Below the pieces are notes generated by a model. The model was not told where the DNA came from. It saw nothing but the letters and a program-made list of their open reading frames with translations, and made no database searches. 64,000 nt of DNA from Sphingomonadales bacterium Ga0077557 (GTDB lineage: Bacteria > Pseudomonadota > Alphaproteobacteria > Sphingomonadales > Sphingomonadaceae), in the NCBI GenBank assembly GCA_001464615.1, contig LNFI01000032.1, positions 124,001-188,000 on the forward strand, given 5' to 3'. The position numbers and the translations under genes were made by a program. Positions 17,303 to 27,825 of the stretch are shown here, one piece after another (position 1 is the first letter of the stretch; every line of letters starts with the position of its first letter).

Positions 17303-19459
17303 ATGCGGTTTTTGGTGAAGGGCCTTGGCGTGCTGGTCGCGCTGCTGGTTGTCGTGGCAATCGCCCTTGCGGTCTGGGAACCGCTCACCGCCACCGCCGC
17401 CGCGCCACCGCCTGCACATCGATATGATACCCGTATTGTCCGCGACACTTTCGGCGTGCCGCATGTCTTTGGCACAACCGATGCCGATGTCGGGTACGGC
17501 ATTGCCTATGCGCATGCCGAGGATGATTTCGAGACGCTGCAAGAAGTGGTGGCGATGACGCGTGGCCGCGCTGGCGCGCTGACGGGGCAGCCGGGTGCGG
17601 GCGTCGATTTCGCGCTGCATCTGGTCCGCGCGCGCGAAACCGTGACACGCGATTATATGAAGCAGCCCGCCGATGTGCGGGCATTGCTCGATGCCTATGC
17701 CGCGGGCCTCAACCATTATGCTGACCAGCACCCGGGCGAGGTGCGGCTGCGCAACCTGTTCCCGGTCGACGGGCAGGATATTGCGGCAGGCTTCGTGCTG
17801 CGCTCGCCCTTTTTCTTCGGTCTCGATGCCGTGCTCGGTGCACTGGTGGGGGAAAAGCCGCTGCCGGTCGAAAATGCCGGGCCGCATCCTGACTCGCCTA
17901 ACATCGCGCCGATCCCGGCCGGGGCGGTCGATCCTAATGAGGGCAATCTCAACGGCTCCAATGCCTTTGTCGTCGCACCCAAGCGATCGGCGGACGGTTT
18001 TACCCGGCTCGTCTCCAATGCGCACCAGCCCTATCGCGGCGGGGTCGCTTGGTATGAACTGGTCGTCCATTCGAAACAGGGTTGGGACTTTGCCGGCGCT
18101 ACCTTCCCGGGCGCACCTTATCCGCTGCTTGGTCACAACAAGACGCTTGGCTGGACCAACACCGTCAACCGGCCCGATTTGATCGATATCTACAAGCTCG
18201 TCCTCAACAAGGAGGGCACGCAATACCGCTTCGATGGCAAATGGCTGCCGCTGGAAACGCAGCGGGTATGGCTGCATGTCAAACTGTGGGGACCGTTCGT
18301 ACTGCCCGTGCCGCGCACTGCCTATCGATCAGTCCATGGCCCAGTGATCATCAACAAGGATGGCGCGTTTGCGATCCATTATGCCGCGCCCGAACAGCTC
18401 GGTATGGTCGAGGAATATTACCGGCTCAACAAGGCGCGCGATTTTGCCGAATGGCAGGCGGCGCTTAGCAAACAGGCCGTGCCAGCAACCAATTTCCTTT
18501 ATGGCGATGCAGCGGGCAACATCGCCTATTTCTATAATGCTGCCTTTTTGAACCGGAAGCCGGGCTTTGATTATGCCCATGTGTTGCCGGGCGATACCTC
18601 GGCTAATCTCGCCTCTGGCACGGTTCCCTGGACGATGATTCCGCGCAACATCAATCCGGTGTCAGGCTTTTTGGCCAATGCCAACAACACCCCCTTCCAG
18701 GCGGCGGGCGTTGGCTCTGACCTCAATCCGGCGGACTTTCCCAAATTGCTGGGCATTGAGACCGACACCACCAATCGCGGTACGCGGTCGATTGAGCTGC
18801 TGGGGGCAGATCCGTCGATCTCTGACGCAGATCTTCACCGCATCAAATTTGATAGCGCGATCAGCAAGTTCAGCTGGGCAGCGCGTTGGTTCGACGACAT
18901 CAACAAGGTTGATCCCAAGGGCGACACGTTGATCGCCAATGCCAAGGCCGTGATGGCGAAATGGGATTGGAACTATGACGGCAAGGGCCCGGCCGATGCG
19001 TTGGCCGTCATGTTGCTGCGCAGCGGCAACCGCATCCATTATCCCCGCAAACCCTGGCCCGATGCGCGAGAGGAATTGCAAAAGGCAGCCAGCTATCTGA
19101 TGCAGCATTTCGGCAAGCTTGATCCGCCGCTCGGCACGGTGCTGCGGTTGCGCCAGGGAAAAGTGGACCTGCCGCTCGATGGCGGGCCCGACGCCCTGCG
19201 CGCCACCTCCAACTGGGACGAAGCGCCCGATGGCCGGCTGGTCGTGAAGCATGGCGACAGCTTCATCATGTTCATCGCTTGGGACAAGGCGGGCATGGTC
19301 AGCTCGACATCGATCCAGCCCTATGGCGCGGCGACGACGCGGCCCGAATCGAAGCATTATACTGATCAGATGCAGCTGTTTGTGGATCACAAGCTGAAGC
19401 CGGTCTGGTTCGATCCGGCCACGCTGGAAAAGCATAAGGAACGCGATTATCGGCCCTAG
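17303..19459 (+). CDS. penicillin acylase family N-terminal-nucleophile hydrolase
   Basis: The 718-residue protein starts with a membrane-spanning signal segment (about 4-24). It then follows the penicillin/aculeacin/acyl-homoserine-lactone acylase plan: an alpha chain, a spacer, and the beta chain starting at the predicted nucleophile Ser219 in NLNGSNAFVV. Later motifs include SNAHQPYRG and GHNKTLGWTNT. Autocatalytic cleavage before Ser219 would yield the active heterodimer in the periplasm. Family members release acyl groups from amides such as lactone signals or antibiotics; the true substrate cannot be told here. It is transcribed away from clpB. Confidence 0.88.
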   Translation: MRFLVKGLGVLVALLVVVAIALAVWEPLTATAAAPPPAHRYDTRIVRDTFGVPHVFGTTDADVGYGIAYAHAEDDFETLQEVVAMTRGRAGALTGQPGAGVDFALHLVRARETVTRDYMKQPADVRALLDAYAAGLNHYADQHPGEVRLRNLFPVDGQDIAAGFVLRSPFFFGLDAVLGALVGEKPLPVENAGPHPDSPNIAPIPAGAVDPNEGNLNGSNAFVVAPKRSADGFTRLVSNAHQPYRGGVAWYELVVHSKQGWDFAGATFPGAPYPLLGHNKTLGWTNTVNRPDLIDIYKLVLNKEGTQYRFDGKWLPLETQRVWLHVKLWGPFVLPVPRTAYRSVHGPVIINKDGAFAIHYAAPEQLGMVEEYYRLNKARDFAEWQAALSKQAVPATNFLYGDAAGNIAYFYNAAFLNRKPGFDYAHVLPGDTSANLASGTVPWTMIPRNINPVSGFLANANNTPFQAAGVGSDLNPADFPKLLGIETDTTNRGTRSIELLGADPSISDADLHRIKFDSAISKFSWAARWFDDINKVDPKGDTLIANAKAVMAKWDWNYDGKGPADALAVMLLRSGNRIHYPRKPWPDAREELQKAASYLMQHFGKLDPPLGTVLRLRQGKVDLPLDGGPDALRATSNWDEAPDGRLVVKHGDSFIMFIAWDKAGMVSSTSIQPYGAATTRPESKHYTDQMQLFVDHKLKPVWFDPATLEKHKERDYRP

Positions 19460-19549
19460 GCTGTTCTGCGCCCCGCCGGAGGTCGGTTGTACCGCGCGGC
19501 GGGGCTGCTATAGTTACGCAATTACAATTTCTTGGTGAGGAAAACCTGC

Positions 19550-22381
19550 ATGCATCTTCGATCGATCGCGCTTTCGGGCGTTGCTTTCTGCGCGCTTTTG
19601 ACCCCGCTCGCCGCCACGGCACAGGCACCCGCCGCCGCTGTCAAACCCGCCCCAGTCGCCGATCTGATCAAGAAGGTCGATATCGCCTATAACGAGTTTA
19701 CGCTGCCCAATGGCTTGCGCGTGATCGTTCACACCGATCGCAAGGCCCCGGTCGTCGCGGTCAGCGTCTGGTATAATATCGGCTCGAAATTTGAGCCCAA
19801 GGGCCGAACCGGTTTTGCCCATTTGTTCGAACATCTGATGTTCAACGGCAGCGAAAATGCGCCGGGCGATTTCTTCGACCCGCTCAAGCAGGTCGGTGCC
19901 ACCGATCTCAACGGCACCACAAATTATGATCGCACCAATTATTTCGAAACCGTGCCGACCCCGGCGCTCGAAAAGGCGCTGTTCCTAGAAAGCGACCGGA
20001 TGGGGTATCTGCTCGGCGCGGTGACGCAGGAGGTGCTCGATGAGCAGCGCGGCGTCGTGCAGAATGAAAAGCGCCAGGGCGATAACCGTCCTTACGGCCT
20101 GATCCAGTATAAGCTGCTCGACGGGCTGTTTTCGAGCGATCACCCCTATGGCCATAGCGTTATCGGATCACTGGCCGATCTCGACGCTGCCAGTCTCGAC
20201 GATGTGAAGGGCTGGTTCCGCAATCATTATGGCCCGAACAACGCCGTGCTGGTGCTGGCGGGCGATGTCGATCTGGCGACCGCGAAGCGGCTGGTGACGC
20301 ACTATTTCGGCAAAATCGCTGCCGGGCCGACCACGTCGCTGCCCAATGTGCCGATCCCGACGCTGGCTGCACCAAAGACCGATGTTATCCATGATCGTGT
20401 TGCGGCAACGCTGGTGCTGCGCGCATGGGCGGTGCCGGGGCTGAATGACAAGGATGCCGCCGCGCTCAACGCCGCCGCGTCTGCGCTTGGTGGTCTGTCA
20501 AGCTCGCGGTTGGATAACGTCCTGGTCCGTCAGGAAAAGCTGGCTGTTCAGGTCAGCGCCGGGGTGCAATCGCTGGCCCAGATTGGCATTTTCCAGGTCA
20601 CGATGGTGGTCCGTCCTGGCGTCGATGCCGCCGTCGCCAGCAAGCGGCTGGATGATTTGATCGCTGAGTTCATCAAGGCCGGGCCAAATGCTGATGAGCT
20701 GCAGCGCGTCGTCACCACCAGTGTGTCTGGCCGGATCGCCGGGCTTGAATCGGTTGGCGGCTTTGGCGGCAAGGCCGTCGCGCTTGCGCAGGGCGAACTT
20801 TATTCAAATGACCCGGGCTTTTTCAAGAAGCAGCTCGCTGCGCTTGCGGCGCAAACCCCAACGACTGTCCAGGCGGCAGCGCAGAAATGGCTGACGCGGC
20901 CGGTCTATAGTCTGTCTGTGGTTGCAGGGCCGCGTGAAGCATCGGGTGATGTCGCTGCCGCCCCCAAACCTTTGGTCTCGCCGCCTGCGCTCAAGCCCGC
21001 TAACTCGCGCTCCGAAACCGATCCGGCCGTCGGCCCGGTTGCCAATCTGGTCTTCCCCAAGGTGGAGCGCGCCAAGCTCTCCAACGGGATTGAGGTCGTT
21101 TATGCGCAGCGTACCGCCGTGCCGGTGACGCGTGCACTGATCAGCTTCGATGCGGGGGCTGTCGCCAACCCCGCCGATAAGCTCGGCTTGCAGCAGCTCA
21201 CGCTGTCGATGCTCGAAGAGGGCACAACCACGCGCGATTCGATCGCCCTCGCCGAAGCCGAAGAGCGGCTAGGTGCCAATGTCTCGACCGGGAATAGCGC
21301 AGACCGGACATTTTTGAGCATATCGGCCCCAAGTGCCAATGCGACCGGTGCCTTTGACTTGTTCGCAGATATTGTCCGCAACCCAGCCTTCAAGCCAGAG
21401 GAGGTTGCCCGGCTTCGGACGACTCAGCTGGCCGGTATCCAGCAGGAGCTGACCAATCCGGCCGGGCTGGCTGGGCGGGTGTTGCCGAAATTGCTGTTCG
21501 GCCCATCGCCTTATGCCAAGACGGCGGGCCAAAATGGCGATCCGGCGGCGGTCGCCAAGCTAACGCGGGACGATCTCATCGCCTTCCAGCAAGCATGGTT
21601 ACGGCCAGAAAAGGCCAAGATCTTCGTCGTTTCCGATCTTGGCCTCGCGGCATTGGTGCCGCAACTCGAACGCGCCTTTGGCAATTGGCAGGGGGTTGGT
21701 GCCGCCGGTGTCAAGGACCTGAGCATCGCTCCGGTCCAGACCGCGCCCAAGATTGTGCTGATTGATCGCCCTGATTCACCGCAATCGTTGATCACTGCCG
21801 GGCAACTCACCCCGCTCAAGGGCAGCGACAATCTGCTCGACGAGCAGACCGCCAACGACGTGCTGGGTGGTGATTTCCTCTCGCGGATCAACCTCGATCT
21901 GCGCGAAACCAAGCATTGGTCTTACGGCGCGGGCGGCGGCTTTGGCCAGAATGAGCAGCTCGTCACCTATCGGATCAATGCGCCGGTACAGGCCGACAAA
22001 ACCGGTGAGTCGATCAAGGCGCTCCAGATTGATCTCAAGGAATTTTTGAGCACCAAGGGCATCACCGATGCCGAGTTTACCCGCACCATCAACGGGGCGA
22101 CTCGCGAACTGGCTGGCAACTTCGAAACCGCTGGCGCAGTGCTGTCAGCGATGCTCGATAATGATCAGTATAAGCGCCCCGATGATTATTACGCGACGAT
22201 CACGCAAAAATATCGCGCGATGACCAGCGCCCAGCTTGACGCTGCGGCACGGGCAGCAATCAACCCCGACAAGTTCGTCTGGGTGGTGGTGGGCGACGCC
22301 AAGGTGGTGCGTCCGCAACTTGACTCGCTCGGCCTGTCGGTGGAGGTGGTGCCCGCCGCGTCCGTTACGGACGTGAAGTGA
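19550..22381 (+). CDS. M16 family zinc peptidase, two-domain exported form
   Basis: This 943-residue protein has a signal peptide (cleavage after ATAQA) and two M16 domains. The first has the inverted zinc motif HLFEH (91-95) and the distal acidic residue in EQRGVVQNEKRQ. The second (about residue 500 onward) lacks HxxEH, as in other M16 peptidases whose second half only closes the chamber. These enzymes degrade peptides in the periplasm. I chose the ATG at 19550, nine bases after a GAGG ribosome-binding site; a TTG at 19532 is less likely. A small gene follows directly. Confidence 0.9.
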   Translation: MHLRSIALSGVAFCALLTPLAATAQAPAAAVKPAPVADLIKKVDIAYNEFTLPNGLRVIVHTDRKAPVVAVSVWYNIGSKFEPKGRTGFAHLFEHLMFNGSENAPGDFFDPLKQVGATDLNGTTNYDRTNYFETVPTPALEKALFLESDRMGYLLGAVTQEVLDEQRGVVQNEKRQGDNRPYGLIQYKLLDGLFSSDHPYGHSVIGSLADLDAASLDDVKGWFRNHYGPNNAVLVLAGDVDLATAKRLVTHYFGKIAAGPTTSLPNVPIPTLAAPKTDVIHDRVAATLVLRAWAVPGLNDKDAAALNAAASALGGLSSSRLDNVLVRQEKLAVQVSAGVQSLAQIGIFQVTMVVRPGVDAAVASKRLDDLIAEFIKAGPNADELQRVVTTSVSGRIAGLESVGGFGGKAVALAQGELYSNDPGFFKKQLAALAAQTPTTVQAAAQKWLTRPVYSLSVVAGPREASGDVAAAPKPLVSPPALKPANSRSETDPAVGPVANLVFPKVERAKLSNGIEVVYAQRTAVPVTRALISFDAGAVANPADKLGLQQLTLSMLEEGTTTRDSIALAEAEERLGANVSTGNSADRTFLSISAPSANATGAFDLFADIVRNPAFKPEEVARLRTTQLAGIQQELTNPAGLAGRVLPKLLFGPSPYAKTAGQNGDPAAVAKLTRDDLIAFQQAWLRPEKAKIFVVSDLGLAALVPQLERAFGNWQGVGAAGVKDLSIAPVQTAPKIVLIDRPDSPQSLITAGQLTPLKGSDNLLDEQTANDVLGGDFLSRINLDLRETKHWSYGAGGGFGQNEQLVTYRINAPVQADKTGESIKALQIDLKEFLSTKGITDAEFTRTINGATRELAGNFETAGAVLSAMLDNDQYKRPDDYYATITQKYRAMTSAQLDAAARAAINPDKFVWVVVGDAKVVRPQLDSLGLSVEVVPAASVTDVK

Positions 22382-22407
22382 TAACCGAAGCTACAGGAGA
22401 AGCGATC

Positions 22408-22707
22408 ATGGCCGCAGTCGATGGCACCTGGAATACCGTTGTAAAGTCTCCGCTCGGCGATAACGCCGCTGTCGTTGTCATCAAGAGCGATGGCAACACC
22501 TGGACTGGTACCAGCTCGGGCCAGATGGGCTCGGTTGAGATCACCGATGGCACCGTCGATGGCAACACCGTCAAATGGACGATGGCGATGACCGTGCCGA
22601 TGCCGATGACGCTGACCTGCGAAGCCACGATCGATGGAGACACGATCACCGGCACGGTCGGTGCTGGCGCGTTCGGCAGCTTCCCGATGACGGGCAGCCG
22701 CGCCTGA
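22408..22707 (+). CDS. small beta-rich protein of unknown function
   Basis: The product is about 99 residues: MAAVDGTWNTVVKSPLGDNA followed by repeated strand-turn patterns rich in Gly, Thr and Asp (TGTSSGQMG, DGNTVKW, IDGDTITGTV). This suggests a single beta-sheet or small beta-barrel. I do not recognise a named family with certainty. An AGGAG site eight bases before the ATG at 22408 supports this start over an upstream in-frame GTG. It lies 26 bases after the M16 peptidase stop and just before a strong hairpin, so it is the last gene of that transcript. Confidence 0.7.
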   Translation: MAAVDGTWNTVVKSPLGDNAAVVVIKSDGNTWTGTSSGQMGSVEITDGTVDGNTVKWTMAMTVPMPMTLTCEATIDGDTITGTVGAGAFGSFPMTGSRA

Positions 22708-22735
22708 TCCTTCAGGATTGGTAACAATGCCCGAC

Positions 22736-22769
22736 ATGGCCCGCCTTTCCTTTGGGAAGGGCGGGCCAT
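22736..22769 (+). terminator. hairpin terminator between convergent genes
   Basis: A 15-base-pair stem (ATGGCCCGCCTTTCC with its complement, one G-U pair) and a 4-base loop lie between the small beta-rich gene and the convergent purK. The T-rich tail is short (TGTCGTTT), so termination efficiency is uncertain. Confidence 0.65.
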
Positions 22770-22781
22770 TGTCGTTTGTGC

Positions 22782-23849
22782 TCAGCGCATCAGTCGCGTC
22801 ACATGCCCCATCTTCCGCCCAGCGCGCACGCTCTTGCCGTACAGGTGTAGGTGGGCGTCGCGCTCAGCGAGATAGCTGGCCCAGCCATCAGCATCCTTGC
22901 CGATCAGGTTGAGCATCTCGACCCGGGTTGCGGTCAGCCCGGTATCACCGAGCGGCAGGCCACAGATGGCGCGGATATGGTTTTCGAACTGGCTGGTGAC
23001 GGCGCCTTCGATCGTCCAATGGCCGCTATTATGGACGCGCGGTGCCATCTCATTGAACACTGGGCCGTCCGCGCCGACGAAATATTCGCAGGTCAGCACC
23101 CCGACATGGCCTAGAGTTTCGGCGATCCGCCCAGTCAGCGTCGCCGCCTCGCCCCATTGCTGGGCGATCTCAGCCGGTGCGGGCAGGGTGGAGCGGGCGA
23201 GGATGCCGTCCTTGTGCTCGTTCCATGGCGGCGGATAGCTCACCATCGCGCCATCGCTCCCGCGCGCCAGTATGATCGAGAATTCGTGGCTGAAGGGCAC
23301 GAACGCTTCCAGGATCGCCGGTCGCGCGCCAATCGCTGCCCAAGCGGGCTCGACATCGTTAGCGCTATGCAGCCGCACTTGTCCTTTGCCGTCATAGCCC
23401 AGCCTGAGCGTCTTGAGGATCGCTGGGGTACCGATCGCGGCGATGGCCGCCTGCAGCTCCTCCAGCGTCGTTACCTTGGCCCAAGCGGCGGTCCTGCCGC
23501 CTAACGCATTGACGAAGCTCTTCTCGTCCGCCCGGTCCTGCGCAATGGCAAGCGAGGTAGGGCCGGGATGAACCGGTACCTTGCCGCTCAGGTAATCGAC
23601 GGGCTCGATATCGATATTCTCAAATTCATAAGTGACGACATCAGCAGCGCTCGCAAATTCGTCGAGCACGATGCGGCTGTGATAATCGGCGCGGGTGAAG
23701 CTCGCGGCGGTTTGCGCGGCGACGGCCTCCTCGTCGGGCGCGAGCACGCGGGTGTTATAGCCCAGTTGCGCGGCCGCAATCGCGAGCATCCGGCCCAGCT
23801 GCCCGCCGCCCAGAATGCCGATGGTCGAACCGGGGGGGAGGGGCTTCAC
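22782..23849 (-). CDS. purK: N5-carboxyaminoimidazole ribonucleotide synthase
   Basis: PurK converts aminoimidazole ribonucleotide, bicarbonate and ATP to N5-CAIR in purine synthesis. The 355-residue ATP-grasp protein begins with [16 protein letters not shown], the family's dinucleotide-like N-terminal motif. It contains [13 protein letters not shown] and the C-terminal signature [19 protein letters not shown]. Its start overlaps the purE stop by 4 bases, giving a purE-purK operon on the minus strand, as in most bacteria. Length and motifs are normal. Confidence 0.97.
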   Translation of the reverse strand: MKPLPPGSTIGILGGGQLGRMLAIAAAQLGYNTRVLAPDEEAVAAQTAASFTRADYHSRIVLDEFASAADVVTYEFENIDIEPVDYLSGKVPVHPGPTSLAIAQDRADEKSFVNALGGRTAAWAKVTTLEELQAAIAAIGTPAILKTLRLGYDGKGQVRLHSANDVEPAWAAIGARPAILEAFVPFSHEFSIILARGSDGAMVSYPPPWNEHKDGILARSTLPAPAEIAQQWGEAATLTGRIAETLGHVGVLTCEYFVGADGPVFNEMAPRVHNSGHWTIEGAVTSQFENHIRAICGLPLGDTGLTATRVEMLNLIGKDADGWASYLAERDAHLHLYGKSVRAGRKMGHVTRLMR

Positions 23850-24325
23850 GCCGGATCGGTCGCGACGCTAGCGGTTTGCGCGGCGCGCCAGGCTTGCAAT
23901 TGCTGCGACAGCACTGGATCGGCGAGCGCTAGGATTGCGATCGCCAGCAACCCGGCATTTTTTGCCCCCGCCTTGCCGATCGCCAGCGTGCCCACCGGGA
24001 TGCCGGCGGGCATCTGCACGATCGAGAGCAGGCTATCCATGCCGTCCAGCGCCTTGGACTGTACCGGCACGCCAAGCACCGGCAGATGCGTCATCGACGC
24101 GGCCATACCGGGCAAATGCGCCGCGCCGCCCGCCCCCGCGATGATCACCTTCAAGCCCCGGTCGGCAGCCGTGGTGGCATAATCGACCAGTCGCTGTGGC
24201 GTGCGGTGCGCGGACACCACCTTGCTCTCATAGGCCACGCCCATCGCGTCCAGGATTTCCGCTGCCTGGCGCATTGTCTCCCAATCGGAAGTGCTGCCCA
24301 TGATGATGCCGATTTGCGGTTCCAT
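23846..24325 (-). CDS. purE: N5-CAIR mutase (class I PurE)
   Basis: PurE moves the carboxyl group of N5-CAIR to carbon to give CAIR, the step after PurK. The protein has [14 protein letters not shown] at the N-terminus, SAHRTP, and [12 protein letters not shown], all typical of class I PurE, and about 159 residues. I place the start at the ATG at 24325; a TTG three codons upstream is possible. It overlaps purK by 4 bases. Confidence 0.96.
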   Translation of the reverse strand: MEPQIGIIMGSTSDWETMRQAAEILDAMGVAYESKVVSAHRTPQRLVDYATTAADRGLKVIIAGAGGAAHLPGMAASMTHLPVLGVPVQSKALDGMDSLLSIVQMPAGIPVGTLAIGKAGAKNAGLLAIAILALADPVLSQQLQAWRAAQTASVATDPA

Positions 24326-24380
24326 CACAAGCAACTAGCGGGCAGCGCGCGCAAGGGCAATCGCTGCTCGCACGCGTCGT

Positions 24381-25913
24381 TCAGCGCGCGGCATCATACC
24401 ACGCGGCCAGATCCTGATGCATCTGCGTCAGCGCCTGGGGGTTCAGGTAGATCATGTGCCCGGCCTCATAATATTTGAAGCTGATGTTGCGGCGGCGACT
24501 TTCGTCGAGCTGCATGTGGTTGGCATCAAACTCCGCCCCGTAAAACGGCGTCGCCATGTCATAATAGCCGTTCATGAACAGCACTTTGACGTAAGGGTTG
24601 GTGCGCATCATATGGGCGAGATCGACGGCGGTGTTGGGGGCCAGTTGCGGGCCGTTGCTGCCCGGCGCACGGTGCCGCCAATCCCATTCAAAGCCGCTTT
24701 CGCGCGCCGACAGCTTATAGGGCATGTCGGTTTTATACCCCAAAGTGCGGGTCGCATACTCCATGAAGTTGGCGATATAGGCACCGGTGATCGCGGTCGA
24801 CGCCGGGTCATCGATCGGGCTGTCTGCATTGGCGTCGGCCACGGTGAGCAGATAGCGCGAATCAAGCCGCCCGGTTGAGACGCGGCGATCCCGCAGCAGT
24901 TCGGTTTGGAAATGGCCCAGATCAATGCGCAGGTTGGCGCGCAGAATGAATGCCTCTGACAGCCCGGTATACGCCGCCATTTGCTTGGCCACCGCCTGGG
25001 CTTCCCCGGGCGAAATCGTGTCGCCCTTGGCAAGCGCGGCGGCATAGGCACCGCTCACGAAACCGCGCACCTCAACCAGAAAGCTGGCCAGATCGGCGGG
25101 GCGATTGGCGAGGCGCTCGTGATACCAGGCGGTTGCCGCATAGCCGGGGAACAACACCATATAATTCTGGTCATACCCCGGCTGGCGCACGCCATAGTTC
25201 ATGATCGTGGAAAACAGCACAATCCCGCTCAGGCTTACCCCGCGATCCTCGAGCAGTGCGGCAACCGCGCCCGACCGCAGCGTGCCATAGCTTTCGCCGA
25301 ACAGGAATTTGGGCGACGTCCAGCGGCTGTTCTTATCGAGATAGCGGGTGATGGCGCGGGCAAAGGCGTCCGCATCCTGATCAACGCCCCAAAAATCCTT
25401 GCCGGTCTTGTCGCCCAGCGGCCGCGACCAACCCGCGCCGATGGCATCGATGAACACCATATCGGTCTTGTCGATCAGCGATTCGGGGTTGGGGCCAAAG
25501 CTGTACGGTGCCGGGTGGACATAATCAGGCGTAGTGGTGTTGACGCGCACGGGCGCAAAACTGCCCATGTGCAACCAGATCGTGGGCGAACCGGGGCCGC
25601 CATTATAAAAAAAGGTCACTGGCCGGTTGCCGCCGCCATCCTTGGTATAGGCGGTGTAGAACAGGCTGGCGGTGGGCTTGGCGTCATTATCGCGGATCGT
25701 CAGCGTGCCGGCTGTCGCTGTATAAGCGATCCGTTCGCCCTTCACCGTTACCGTGCCGCGCGACACGGCGGCGGTTTCGTCGACCGGGGGCTTGGCCCAG
25801 TTCGCCTCCACCTCGGCGACCATGGCATCCTTGTGCGATTTGGCCGGTGCCTTGTCCTGCGCGACGACAGGCGCAGCAACGGTAAGCATCAGGATGGCGG
25901 GCAATAGGCGCAT
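24381..25913 (-). CDS. S10 family serine carboxypeptidase-like peptidase
   Basis: This 510-residue exported protein has a signal peptide ending in VVAQ. Its alpha/beta-hydrolase core has the S10 motifs: the oxyanion-hole segment FYNGGPGSPT, the nucleophile in FLFGESYGTLRSG, an Asp in FMNGYYDMATPF, and His in YYEAGHMIYLN near the C-terminus. The catalytic Ser, Asp and His are all present. S10 enzymes remove C-terminal residues at acidic pH; bacterial periplasmic versions are common in sphingomonads but poorly characterised. It lies alone between purE and gpmA, all on the minus strand. Confidence 0.88.
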   Translation of the reverse strand: MRLLPAILMLTVAAPVVAQDKAPAKSHKDAMVAEVEANWAKPPVDETAAVSRGTVTVKGERIAYTATAGTLTIRDNDAKPTASLFYTAYTKDGGGNRPVTFFYNGGPGSPTIWLHMGSFAPVRVNTTTPDYVHPAPYSFGPNPESLIDKTDMVFIDAIGAGWSRPLGDKTGKDFWGVDQDADAFARAITRYLDKNSRWTSPKFLFGESYGTLRSGAVAALLEDRGVSLSGIVLFSTIMNYGVRQPGYDQNYMVLFPGYAATAWYHERLANRPADLASFLVEVRGFVSGAYAAALAKGDTISPGEAQAVAKQMAAYTGLSEAFILRANLRIDLGHFQTELLRDRRVSTGRLDSRYLLTVADANADSPIDDPASTAITGAYIANFMEYATRTLGYKTDMPYKLSARESGFEWDWRHRAPGSNGPQLAPNTAVDLAHMMRTNPYVKVLFMNGYYDMATPFYGAEFDANHMQLDESRRRNISFKYYEAGHMIYLNPQALTQMHQDLAAWYDAAR

Positions 25914-25982
25914 GTGGTGATTTCCCCTGGTTCAGCGCCGAAATGTGGCGCGACCGGAACGATTGCGCAAGGCGGATCGCCT

Positions 25983-26669
25983 TTAGCGCTCGCTCAGATA
26001 ATAGCGCTCTACCTCATTGAGACTGGCGTCGAGCTCATACACGATCGGCTGGCCCGTCGGGATCTCGAGGTGCGTGATCTCGTCATCGGGAATGCCCGAA
26101 AGGTGCTTGACCAGCGCGCGCAGCGAATTGCCATGGGCCGAGATCAGTACGCGCTCGCCGTTCCGCAGCGCAGGCGCGATGCGGGCGTCCCAATAGGGTA
26201 GGACGCGCGCGATCGTGTCCTTCAGGCTTTCGGTCGCGGGCACGGTGATGCCGGCATAGCGACGGTCGTGCGACAGATCATAAGCGGAGCCAGCCTCCAT
26301 CGGTGGCGGCGGGATATCGAAGCTGCGGCGCCAGATCTTGACCTGATCCTCGCCAAATTCCGCCGCGGTCTCGGTCTTGTTGAGTCCGGTCAGCCCGCCA
26401 TAATGGCGCTCGTTCAGCTGCCAATTCTTCTCCACCGGCAGCCATAGCCGTCCCATTTCCTCGAGCGCCAGGTTCAGCGTCTTGATCGCGCGGGTCTGTA
26501 GCGAGGTAAAGCACTGGTCGAAATCCAGGCCCTTGTCGGCCATCAGCCGTCCCGCCGCGCGCGCTTCCTCGACGCCCTTGGTCGTCACATCGACATCCCA
26601 CCAGCCCGTGAACCGGTTTTCGAGGTTCCAGGCGGACTGGCCGTGGCGGATCAGGACGAGGGTGGGCAT
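25983..26669 (-). CDS. gpmA: 2,3-bisphosphoglycerate-dependent phosphoglycerate mutase
   Basis: GpmA interconverts 3- and 2-phosphoglycerate in glycolysis. The 228-residue protein starts [15 protein letters not shown] with the phospho-accepting His9 in RHG. It contains [24 protein letters not shown] and the second His in [12 protein letters not shown] reject an upstream in-frame start that would add 46 unrelated residues. The next gene downstream is the S10 peptidase, and the M14 carboxypeptidase lies 34 bases upstream on the same strand. Confidence 0.96.
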   Translation of the reverse strand: MPTLVLIRHGQSAWNLENRFTGWWDVDVTTKGVEEARAAGRLMADKGLDFDQCFTSLQTRAIKTLNLALEEMGRLWLPVEKNWQLNERHYGGLTGLNKTETAAEFGEDQVKIWRRSFDIPPPPMEAGSAYDLSHDRRYAGITVPATESLKDTIARVLPYWDARIAPALRNGERVLISAHGNSLRALVKHLSGIPDDEITHLEIPTGQPIVYELDASLNEVERYYLSER

Positions 26670-26703
26670 GCGCGGCTCCGAAACTGGGGTCAGGGCCTTG
26701 CGC

Positions 26704-27825
26704 CTAAATCCCGTCGATCTGTGCGGCAAGCACTTCCAGGCAGCTATGCGCCAGTTTTCGGCACCGATCAGGCGACCAGCCCTGCACAGGATCGGGATTG
26801 CTGTCATGGTCCTTGAACGGCATTTCCAGCGTCATCGCCACCGCGCCAAAGCGGTTGGCGAGCTGGTTGGTCGACATGGTGAGGTTGGCCTTGCCCGGCG
26901 CCGATTTGTGATAGCCAAGCTTGGTCTGGAAATCGGGCGTATGCGCCGCCAGCGCGTTCTGAAAGGCGTAGAATTTGTCGCCCTGCGCATCGGTCCAGTT
27001 GGGGATGCCTTCAAACCCGGCGATGAAATTGGCCGGGATGGCTTCATCGCCATGTACATCCATCGCAAACACCACGCCGGTTTCGTCCATCGCATTGCGG
27101 ATGGCGAGCACTTCGGGGCTTTTCTCTGGTGTTGGCGTCGCCCATTCGCGGTTCAGGTTCACGCCCACCGCATTGGTGCGCAAATGCCCGCGCGATGATC
27201 CATCGGGATTGGCGTTGGGCACGATGTGGAAACTGGCCTTGGCGAGCAGCGCGGCGGTGATTGGATCGGCGGTGTCGGTCAGCCGCTCCAGCGCGCCCTC
27301 CATCCAATATTCAGCCATCGTTTCGCCGGGATGCTGGCGGGCATAGAGCCAGACCGGTTTTGGGCCGGTGCCTAGCTTCAGGCAGTCAATTGGCTGACCG
27401 TCAATCGATTGGCCAAGCGCACGATAGCTCACCCCCGGCATCGCCGCATAGCGCGCGATCAGCGCATTGTGCCGCTCGATCGGATAGGGCGCGAAATAGG
27501 CAAACCACAGCAGGTCGCTGTCGCTTTGATGTGCGATTGTCAGGACGCCATTGGCATAATCGGTGGCGTCAGCCAGCGTCCAGGTCTCGCGGTCGCTGCT
27601 CACCCGCGCGCGATATCCCGGCCAGCCCAGCGGATAGGCAGAGCCTGCTGCGTTCATGATCCGCAAGGTCAGGGGGCGGCCCGCCGCGCCCGCCACCCTG
27701 AAATAAAACCATTGGTAGAATTCCGAATCGCGATCCTTGACGATTTCCAGATCGGCGCTCGCCTCGTCCTGGCGCAGGACATGAATATTGCCGCCGTCAA
27801 AGGCAGCCGTGATGGTGATGGTCAT
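26704..27825 (-). CDS. M14 zinc carboxypeptidase, cytosolic-carboxypeptidase-like
   Basis: The 373-residue protein has an N-terminal beta-sandwich (about 1-125, beginning [12 protein letters not shown]) followed by an M14 peptidase domain. This is the layout of cytosolic carboxypeptidases of the CCP/Nna1 subfamily. Zinc ligands are HPGE (165-168) and DVHGDE, the substrate-binding region has [20 protein letters not shown], and the catalytic Glu is in TLEMPF. There is no signal peptide, so it is cytosolic. Eukaryotic relatives remove glutamates from tubulin; bacterial substrates are unknown. It overlaps the upstream DUF4136-like gene by 4 bases. Confidence 0.88.
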   Translation of the reverse strand: MTITITAAFDGGNIHVLRQDEASADLEIVKDRDSEFYQWFYFRVAGAAGRPLTLRIMNAAGSAYPLGWPGYRARVSSDRETWTLADATDYANGVLTIAHQSDSDLLWFAYFAPYPIERHNALIARYAAMPGVSYRALGQSIDGQPIDCLKLGTGPKPVWLYARQHPGETMAEYWMEGALERLTDTADPITAALLAKASFHIVPNANPDGSSRGHLRTNAVGVNLNREWATPTPEKSPEVLAIRNAMDETGVVFAMDVHGDEAIPANFIAGFEGIPNWTDAQGDKFYAFQNALAAHTPDFQTKLGYHKSAPGKANLTMSTNQLANRFGAVAMTLEMPFKDHDSNPDPVQGWSPDRCRKLAHSCLEVLAAQIDGI